Part shown: positions 56,719-64,000 of the stretch, piece after piece | How the letters are laid out: every line of letters starts with the position of its first letter | Numbering within the stretch: position 1 is the first letter of the stretch | Assembly: GCF_947179515.1 (NCBI RefSeq) | Contig: NC_067488.1 | Location: forward strand, 37,555,342-37,619,341 | Source: Apodemus sylvaticus | Taxonomy: Eukaryota > Chordata > Mammalia > Rodentia > Muridae | Length of the DNA: 64,000 nt | Direction: 5' to 3' | Notes under the pieces: model-generated | Told to the model about the DNA's origin: nothing | What the model saw: only the letters and a program-made list of their open reading frames with translations | The model's database searches: none | Program-made: the position numbers and the translations under genes

Positions 56719-57562
56719 TTTCTTTTTTTTTTTTTTACTTTTTTTATTGGATATATTTTTTATTTACATTTCAAATGATTTCCCCTTTTATAGCCCCCCA
56801 CTCCCCAAAAGTCCCATAAGCCCCCTTCTCTCCCCCTGTCCTCCCACCCACCCCTTCCCACTTCCCTGTTCTGGTTTTGCCGAATACTGCTTCACTGAGT
56901 CTTTCCAGAACAAGGGACCACTCCTCCTTTCTTCTTGCACCTCATTTGATGTGTGGATTATGTTTTGGGTACTCCAGTTTTCTAGGTTAATATCCACTTA
57001 CTAGTGAGTGCATACCATGATTCATCTTTTGAGTCTGGGTTACCTCACTTAGTATGATGTTCTCTAGCTCCATCCATTTGCCTAAGAATTTCATGAATTC
57101 ATTGTTTCTAATGGCTGAATAGTACTCCATTGTGTAGATATACCACATTTTTTGCATCCACTCTTCTGTTGAGGGATACCTGGGTTCTTTCCAGCTTCTG
57201 GCAATTATAGATAGGGCTGCTATGAACATAGTAGAGCATGTATCCTTATTACATGGTGGGGAATCCTCTGGGTATATGCCCAGGAGTGGTTTACCAGGAT
57301 CTTCTGGAAGTGAGGTGCCCAGTTTTCGGAGGAACCGCCAGACTGCTTTCCAGAGTGGTTGTACCAATTTGCAACCCCACCAGCAGTGGAGGAGTGTTCC
57401 TCTTTCTCCACATCCTCTCGAACATCTGCTGTCTACTGAATTTTTAATCTTAGCCATTCTGACTGGTGTAAGGTGAAATCTCAGGGTTGTTTTGATTTGC
57501 ATTTCCCTAATGACTAATGAAGTTGAGCATTTTTTAAGATGCTTCTCCGCCATTCGAAGTTC
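56719..57562 (-). mobile_element. Youngest-looking L1, 17-bp TSD
   Basis: 844 bp in reverse: T-run (A tail), 3' UTR, and ORF2 back to about codon 188 from the stop. Flanks 56702-56718 and 57563-57579 are identical. The ORF2 remnant has no stop or frameshift. Confidence 0.95.
56987..57553 (-). pseudogene. L1 ORF2 C-terminal remnant
   Basis: An open frame of 188 codons ending at the natural ORF2 stop. It holds the cysteine-rich C-terminal region of the L1 ORF2 protein with a C-x3-C-x7-H-x4-C zinc-knuckle-like motif (CSRGCGERGTLLHCWWGC), then the DPxxPLLGIYPED and RSWKEPR blocks. Endonuclease and reverse transcriptase domains are absent because the insertion is 5'-truncated, so it cannot encode a working enzyme. 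Confidence 0.9.
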
Positions 57563-57579
57563 TTCTATGAACCTATTTT

Positions 57580-58160
57580 AATTAGATAACTGCTTAGAAA
57601 TTTCAGTCAGCCCTTTATCTTATATTCCTTTTTAGTTCTTCTGTTTTTTTTTCTTTTCTTAAGCTGGAGATTTTCAGTAAACTATCAATCAAAGTTGACA
57701 AATCAATTGATAGAATCATCCCATTCTGCAAAGACTTTCAAGGAAAATGTCGCAAAAGCAGTTGGATGGTGTCGCTAGTGTGGCAGGGTGGTTCAGAGAA
57801 GGGGGACAAACAGATGTAGCCATAGTGGCCTCAGGGACACTCCACAGAGCTATTTCCAACTGTTTGTTTCAGTATTAACTAACCATGAAACTTTGGTACA
57901 GTGACTTAGATTTTGTTTTTTTTCTCTGGTTCCACATCAATAAATTCAGCCAAATTCAATTTTTATAATATAGCTGTGGAAACTAAGCTAAACTATATTG
58001 TGCTGGAATCCCACTTCTTTTGCTCATACATCCCCCCAAACACACAGGAGGCAAGGAGCTATCCTCCTATCTGTTCCTCTCCATTACTATTTCTAAGAAG
58101 ATAGAGACAGATTGTGGGTGAATGGGTGGATAGATAGACAATGATAGCATCTTAGGTTTC
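57580..58160. other. Unassigned non-coding sequence
   Basis: No gene or recognised repeat. Confidence 0.5.
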
Positions 58161-58164
58161 TGTG

Positions 58165-58406
58165 CTACAAAGAGACATCACAACCACAACCCCTTTCATA
58201 AAGGAAAACCTTTAATTGGTGCTGGCTTACAGTTTGGAAGTTCAGTCTGTTGTCATGATGGAGAAAACCATGGTGGTTACTCAGGCAGGCATGGTGCTGG
58301 AAAAGGAAGTTAGAGTTCTACACCCTGATTGGCAGGGAGTAGGAAGAGAGAGAGAGAGGAAGAGATTGAGACAAAGGGAGACAGAGAGTGAGGCAGAGAC
58401 AAAAAG

Positions 58407-58443
<37 letters not shown>

Positions 58444-58580
58444 CTAGGCTTGGATTGAGCTTTAAAACCTACCTCAGTAGAGTAAAGCCGGCCCATACTT
58501 CCTCCAACAAGGCCACACACTTACTCAGAGGCCACATTTCTTGATTGTGGCACTTCTTATGGGGCTATGGGGCCATTTTC
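58165..58580 (-). mobile_element. ORR1 LTR, left part
   Basis: Reverse ORR1: 'acctttaattggtgctggc', 'ttacagtttggaagttcag', 'gcaggcatggtgctgg', an internal GA/CA expansion (58345-58442), 'acttcctccaacaaggcc', 'acac'. It breaks at the L1 insertion and resumes at 59243. Confidence 0.85.
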
Positions 58581-59242
58581 TTTTTTCTTTTTTTTTAATT
58601 TTCTATATTCTTTGTTTACATTCCAAATGCTTTCCCCTTTCTGAGTACTCTCCTCCCCATATGTCCCATAAGTCCTCTTCTCTCCACACATTCTCCAATC
58701 ACCCCCTCCCTTTTCTCTGTCCTGGTACTCCCCTACACTGCTGGATCAAGCCTTTCCAGGATGAGGGCCCTCTCCTTCCTTCTTCATGGGAATCATTTGT
58801 TATGCTAATTGTTTCTTGAGTATTCAGAGCTTCTGGGCTAATTAATATCTACTTATCAGTGATTGCATTCTATGTTCTTTTGTGATTGGGTTACGTCACT
58901 TAGGATGATATTTTCAAGTTCCAACCATCGATTATAGGTTTATTAAACCTAAAAATTTAATGAATTCATTGTTTTTAATTGCTGAGTAGTATTCCATTGT
59001 GTAAATATACCACATTTTCTGTATCCATTCCTCCATTGATGGACATCTGGCTTCTTTCCAGCTTCTGACCATTATAAATAAGGCTGCTATGAACATAATG
59101 GAGCATGTGTCCTTATTGCATGCTGGGGAATCCTCTGGGTATATGCCCAGGAGTGGTATAGGTGGGTCCTCTGGAAGTGTCATGCCCAGTTTTCTGAGGA
59201 ACCGCCAGACTGATTTCCAGAGTCGTTGTACCATCTTACAAT
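58581..59242 (-). mobile_element. L1 inserted in ORR1 LTR
   Basis: 662 bp reverse L1 with 3' UTR and ORF2 end. The flanks 58565-58580 and 59243-59259 are near-identical copies of the ORR1 'ctatgggg…cattttc' site. A 17-bp palindrome (58935-58951) disrupts the ORF2 remnant. Confidence 0.92.
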
Positions 59243-59277
59243 CTATGGGGAGCATTTTCATTCAAACCACCACAGAT
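59243..59277 (-). mobile_element. ORR1 LTR, right part
   Basis: 'attcaaaccaccaca' is the expected outer end of the reverse ORR1 LTR. Confidence 0.8.
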
Positions 59278-59281
59278 AGAT

Positions 59282-59328
<47 letters not shown>

Positions 59329-59350
59329 GATAGATAGACAGACAGACAGA
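59276..59350. repeat. (GATA)n microsatellite
   Basis: Starts right at the ORR1 end. About 48 bp perfect GATA, then GACA units. Confidence 0.95.
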
Positions 59351-60300
59351 TGAGAGATAAGAGAACAACAGAGGGTAAAGATATGTTATAGAAATAACTT
59401 GGCTATGGCTATAGACATAGAGGTATTTCCTTCCTTAAAGTAGGAGTAGGTCATCACTATGACCTATAAAGAACCCATCAACCATCCACTCGCTTGTTTG
59501 TTGTCTGAGCATTTGCAACAACCTCACTATGGCCCAGATTGATGCTCTGGGATCTACAACTAGGAATTTTGTGGCAAATGCTGCTACCTTCATAGCAGAG
59601 CAACTGCTGTCAGTACCATATCCACAGCACCTTCCCTTTAACCTTTTCTGTTTGCTTTGGCATCACTACAACTGCCTGTGTCATCTCCCAATGTTTCTCT
59701 CACTGCTGGAGCCCTCTGCTCTGGTGAGGAAAGGAAAATGCCCTAGGAAGCCTCTCGAGTAGTTCTGAACTGATGACTAGCTGGAGTTGGGGCCCCCACA
59801 TTGAAATCCTCTCAGAACCTCAAGAGCCTCTTCAATAAACCAAGATGGGTGTTTTTTCAGTCTTTGCTGAGCTCCCAGATGGTGTTACTAAAGAGGCAGC
59901 AGCACTGAGCTGGCAGAGGCCCCCTCTACTTTCCATTTCATTTCTCATTTTCCATTGGCTATGAGTGCTGAACCCCATTTCAGACAGAGTGACCCACATA
60001 TCCCTCTTTACTGAACACTTTCTTGGCATTAGAAGTAAAACTGTCTATATCCCTATCCACAAGGATATAATGCATATTCACAAAGACCTTCATACCAAGG
60101 GTAATCTGGTCCCTTAAAATACGTTGTGGACTCTGGACTGGAACATGTCTGACATTAAATCAGGGCTACTTTGGACTAGAGTCACACCACGGTCTTTACA
60201 CATCAGTGTGACTCAATGGGTTATGGTGCTGTGTACCACAAAGTTTGGTGTCGGTTGTATTGTGTGACATGAGGCTTGGTGTCTACTGAATCTAAACCAG
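59351..60300. other. Unassigned non-coding sequence
   Basis: No gene or recognised repeat in about 950 bp. Confidence 0.5.
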
Positions 60301-60301
60301 G

Positions 60302-60336
60302 GTTGTTGTTGTTGTTGTTGTTGTTATTATTATTAT
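60302..60336. repeat. (TTG)n(TTA)n at Lx tail
   Basis: Six or more TTG then TTA triplets at the tail side of the reverse Lx element. It is probably derived from its A-rich tail. Confidence 0.9.
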
Positions 60337-60337
60337 A

Positions 60338-61275
60338 TTTAATTATTCTTACTTATTCACTTTACATCCCACTCACTGCCCCATTTTCATTTACCCCCCC
60401 CACAGTTCTTCTCCCCTCCCCCTTCCCCTTCTTCTTTTAGCAGGTGGGGGCTCCCCTAAGTATCCCCCACCCTGACACTTCAAGTCTCTTCAAGGCTAAG
60501 AACATCCTCTCCTACTGAGGCCAGACAAGGCAGCCCAGCTAGAAGAACATATCCCACACACAGGCAACAGTTTTTGAGATAGCATCTGCTCCAGTTTTGT
60601 CAAGATCTGCAAGAAGACCGAGCACCACATCTGCTACATATGAATGGAGGCGGAGGCCTATGTCCAGCCCATGTATGTTCTTTGGTTGGCGGTTCAGATG
60701 CTGAGAGCCACAAGGTCCAGTTTAGTTGATTCTGTTGGTCTTACTATAGAGTCCCTATCCCCTATCCCCCTCAATCCTTCCTCCTATCCTTCTATAAGAG
60801 TCCTCAAGCTCCATCCACTGTTTGGCTGTCACTGTATGCATCTGTCTGAGTCACCTGCTAGGTAAGGCCTCTCAAAAGACAACATGCTCTCATCTGCAAG
60901 CATAACAAAGTATCATTTAATAGTGTTAGCGATTGGTGCTTGCCCATGGGGTGGGTCTCAATTTGGGTCAGTTATTGGCTGGTCATTCCCTCAGTCTCTG
61001 CTCCATCCTCCATGCCTGCATTTCTTATAGACAGGACAAATTTTGGGTTGAAAGTTTTGTGGGTGGGTTGGTGAATGTATCTCTCCACTGGGGATCCTGC
61101 ATGGCTATAGGAAGTGGCCTCTTCAGGTTCCTTATCCCAGTGTTGTGAGTCACACCTAAGGTCACCCCCATTGATTCTTGGGTACCTCACTTATCCCAGG
61201 TCTCTGTTTCATCATGGAGATGCCTTCCCCACCTCCTCACCCCCATCAGTTGCAGATTTCCTTTCATTTTCATGG
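60338..61275 (-). mobile_element. Lx-type L1 3' UTR, long
   Basis: The reverse of a long Lx 3' UTR: 'cactttacatcccactcac', 'gaggccagacaaggcagcccagc', 'atctgctacatatgaatgg', 'aagctccatccactgtttgg', 'gggttgaaagttttgtggg', 'agtcacacctaaggtcacc', 'ctcacttatcccaggtctc'. About 940 bp with no coding part. Confidence 0.9.
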
Positions 61276-62045
61276 CCAAATAGCCAAATGCAGGTTTTAA
61301 AAATGAGTTCCCATGTTCCCTCAGCAAAATCACATAAAGCCCCCATTGTAATCTGTAAACAGTAACTTGACTGTACTTGCCTTCTCAGTGGTTGGTTTAT
61401 GAGAATCAAACAAGTGTCAAACAACATTCTGAAGACAGAATTGGTCCCACAAATAACAGCACTGTCTTATTTTTTGAATAGACCATGAAAGGTCTAAAGG
61501 ATAGACAGGTGTAAGGCTTCAGGCTTGCTTCATTGCTGCTTCTACTTTGAAAAATATGAACTTGGGGTCAGCTAAGAAACAATAGGATTTGAGTAACAAC
61601 AGATTTCTCCTGCCCTGAGAGCAGAGAAATCCGAACTCACGTCAGGACCAGAGAACAATTTCAGGCTATCAATGAGGGTGCGTATGTCTGAGACAAATAT
61701 TTCTGGGACACCTGCTTTAAAATGTGCTTACTGTTGCTGATGTAGATGACGATGCAGAGAAGTCCAGTTCAGAGTAGCCTGCACAGACCCTGAGGGATGA
61801 GCAGTGAGTACAGCTTGCAGCAGGATATAGTAGTGATCCAGATCAGTGTGAGCACCTGTGCCCTGTGCCAGCCACCAAACCCTGCTACCATGCTTAGTCT
61901 AGACAGAGCCTCAGAATCCCTCTCCACACCATGTGCAAGCAAGTTTTAGTTTTCACGGGAGTAAACCCACCAAGCAGGATCAAGTGACTTAAGAAAACAC
62001 CCTTTCTCTTTTAAAATATATGAGAACAAAACAATCAAAGAAGAA
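61276..62045. other. Unassigned non-coding sequence
   Basis: No gene or recognised repeat. Confidence 0.5.
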
Positions 62046-62046
62046 A

Positions 62047-62072
62047 ATAATAATAATAATAATAATAATAAA
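62047..62072. repeat. (TAA)n microsatellite
   Basis: About eight TAA units beside the B1 insertion site. Confidence 0.9.
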
Positions 62073-62089
62073 TGATAAGTAGCACAAGG

Positions 62090-62266
62090 GCCGGGCAATG
62101 GAATCCCAGCACTCTGGGAGGCAGAGGCAGGCAGATTTCTAAGTTCGAGGCCAGACTGGTCTACATAGTGAGTTCCAGGACAGCCAGGGCTATTCAGAGA
62201 AACCCTGTCTCGAAAAAAAACCAAATCCAAAACAAAACAAAACAAAACAAAAAACAAACAAACAAA
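62090..62266 (+). mobile_element. B1 SINE with target duplication
   Basis: Near-complete B1: 'ggccgggcaatggaatccc', 'agcactctgggaggcagagg', 'gttcgaggccagactgg', 'ccagggctattcagag', 'aaaccctgtctcg', and an A/CAAAA tail. The A-box region is shortened. Flanks 62075-62089 and 62267-62281 match at 14 of 15 bases. Confidence 0.95.
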
Positions 62267-62284
62267 ATAAGCAGCACAAGGCAG

Positions 62285-62592
62285 ATTTGTTTAATTATAG
62301 CTTCTCGTTAATCTAATCAAACCACATTCATGGGGGGGGGTTCTTTATATAGTACCTAAATTTCCCCTTCTGTTAATTTTGCCTGATGGGAATAGGCATT
62401 CTCTTTCCACCCCTGCCATCTTTACGGCTATTATTTGATGTGGGCAATACCATGTGTATGAAGAGGATGTTTATTTAGCACTTGCATGTTAGTTCATAAA
62501 ACGGCTGTCTGAGACATTGTCCCAATGATTGTCATTTATAAAATCTGTGGTCGTAAATCACAAAGCTTGTGAGCAACTTTATATCTTTTCTC
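62285..62592. other. Unassigned non-coding sequence
   Basis: Has a G9-10 run at 62332. No gene or recognised repeat. Confidence 0.5.
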
Positions 62593-62595
62593 TGT

Positions 62596-62964
62596 AAGCC
62601 TGCACAGGCTGCCATAACAAGATAGCACAGCTTACATCCCTCAACTAGCATTCTCACAATGCTGCAGATCAGAGGTCTAAAATCAAAGGACTGGGAGAGA
62701 TTGATTTTTTTTTTTCTGAGGACTTTCCTTGTCTTCTCAATGAGAATCTTTCTCAATGTGTGGGCTTCTCTCTGAGTGCATCTGTGTTCAAATTGCTTCT
62801 TCTTAGAAAGGATGCAGGTCATATTGGATGGCATTCACCCAAACAACCAGATCTTAGACAGATGTTATTCTTAAGACTATTTTCCAGTAAAATTGCATAG
62901 AGATGCTGAAAGTTAGTGCTTCAAATATGAATTGGGGCTAGGCACAATTAAGCTATGACAACTT
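62596..62964 (-). mobile_element. MLT1-type MaLR LTR
   Basis: Reverse MLT1: 'acaggctgccataacaagatag', 'gcagatcagaggtctaaaatc', 'gggcttctctctgagtgc', 'gtcatattggatggcattc', 'caaatatgaattggggctagg', 'cacaattaagctatgaca'. The same family as 53521-53958, facing the other way. Confidence 0.8.
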
Positions 62965-63428
62965 CACTACCATTTGGGTTCCTCCGCTGAGGTTTTAACT
63001 TGCAGAGGACATCTCTTGCTTTCTGCCTCTCAGCCTCTGCTCTTTGTTTCTTGGTACCTCTGGAATATGATCTTGGAGTATATATAACTACAGCGTGACT
63101 TCCAACAATAGTGGGACAGGAGACAAGAATGGGCTTGCTAATAAATCCTTTTCCAGGAGGGTGAAGAAGTGATTTGGGGAAGAGACAACTGACACTGACA
63201 GTCACCCACCCTTTATCATTGTTGTATTTTATATATGAAAAGACAGTAGCACAGAAGTTATGTCAGACTTCATGTTTCTAGGAAGACTGGGTTAAAGTAG
63301 TACCATACCTTCCTCAATAGTCAGTACCAGGAAACATACTCAAGCCATCATTATTTATTTACATTTAAAATAATTTATTAGTCAAAGAAAACAAGGGGTA
63401 TTGTCATTGCCTTTTGATTTGGTTTGTA
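62965..63428. other. Unassigned non-coding sequence
   Basis: No gene or recognised repeat. Confidence 0.5.
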
Positions 63429-63429
63429 T

Positions 63430-63532
63430 GTAAGGCAGGGTTTGCTTTGCTTGTGGTGTGAGGAACTGAACCCTGGACCTGACACACATATATATGCGGC
63501 AATATTCTACCACTGGGCCACACCCATAATCC
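63430..63532 (-). mobile_element. ID/B4-type SINE head
   Basis: 'gaggaactgaaccctggacc' and 'attctaccactgggccacac' are the reverse of the tRNA-like head shared by ID and B4 SINEs. The A/TA-rich insertion between them is local. Confidence 0.65.
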
Positions 63533-64000
63533 AGGAGACAGTTTTATAGGTATATGTGCATATTAATTTTCTCTACAAAGATCTAACAACATAAAACTTA
63601 TGTTTCTTTCTGTTCCCAGCAGCATTTGTTTTTTCACTAGATATTTTCTGCTAAATCAGAGGTAGGTTTTATTTAATATTAACCCTAATTGCTAATGAGG
63701 CTATACGTTCTAAATGATAATTTAATGGATGCTATTGTGATGCAAAAGGATACTCTGGGTATAAAACTTCCGTATCGACCTCAGTTGACTTGCAAAGGCA
63801 TAATTTAGTTATTGGAGCAGAATCAGGCTCTAAGAACTGTCCTTCCAAAAGAGAAGGCAACAAATTGCTGCCTGTTTGGCATAGGGATGGCCATTCCCTG
63901 AGTTCCTCTGATCAGGGACTGTGTATATCAAGGTTCCTAGCCCACTGGTAAAGCAGGGATGATGTGAGCCTAACCCTTGCTCCTCTTTAGCTTCTACCAG
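63533..64000. other. Unassigned non-coding sequence
   Basis: No gene or recognised repeat. Confidence 0.5.

Noticed and set aside
57222..57476. Open + frames opposite the L1 ORF2 remnant
   Set aside because: They are antisense shadows of L1 ORF2.
59448..59465. AGGTCA and TGACCT inverted with a 6-base spacer (nuclear-receptor-like site)
   Set aside because: Two short half-sites can arise by chance and the spacing is not one of the usual receptor arrangements.
1..64000. A hidden gene system, tRNA, snRNA or 5S gene
   Set aside because: I scanned both strands by eye. The only tRNA-like sequences are heads of SINEs, and no conserved snRNA or 5S blocks were seen. Splice-site and conservation tests could not be run.

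Overview
The window looks like non-coding DNA from a murid rodent (Mus/Rattus group). That call rests on recognisable B1, B2/B3 and B4-type SINEs, Lx/L1 3' ends, ORR1 and MT-type MaLR LTRs, and an IAP-like solo LTR, on top of older mammal-wide MIR, L2, MER5 and MLT1 copies. I see no clean rat-type ID element, which leans slightly towards the mouse side, but the species cannot be fixed from sequence alone. The DNA is AT-rich, has no CpG island, and I find no protein-coding exon, tRNA, rRNA or snRNA gene that I can support. Nearly all longer reading frames fall in simple repeats or transposons. The window is best read as intergenic desert or deep intron.

Layout: 0-12 kb holds old L2, MIR, Lx and MaLR fragments, purine-rich blocks near 4.9 and 9.0 kb, and a TG/TATG tract grown from a SINE tail near 11.9 kb. 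12-27 kb is mostly unassigned sequence with MIR, MER5A, L2 and old L1 relics, plus a 26-bp perfect inverted repeat enclosing a CA tract (17.8-18.1 kb). 27-34 kb holds MaLR LTRs, an ERV LTR, B4, an IAP-like solo LTR and L1/Lx 3' ends. 34-42 kb is mostly unassigned, with scattered SINEs and LTRs. 42-48 kb has an L2 split by a B3 SINE, an ORR1 LTR and AT-rich hairpins. 48-59.5 kb is a cluster of seven truncated L1 insertions, several with target-site duplications. Two have the 5' inversion typical of twin priming, and others are nested inside ORR1 or MLT1 LTRs. 59.5-64 kb has an Lx 3' end, one complete B1 and an MLT1 LTR.

No genes act together here. What can be read is a history of insertion: MIR and L2 first, then MLT1, then MaLR and Lx, then L1, IAP-like LTR and B1. 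Around this lie small rearrangements (inverted repeats, palindromes, tandem duplications) and unstable microsatellites. I found no candidate for a new biological system. The findings are structural and evolutionary. All family names come from memory of consensus sequences and were not checked by a database search.
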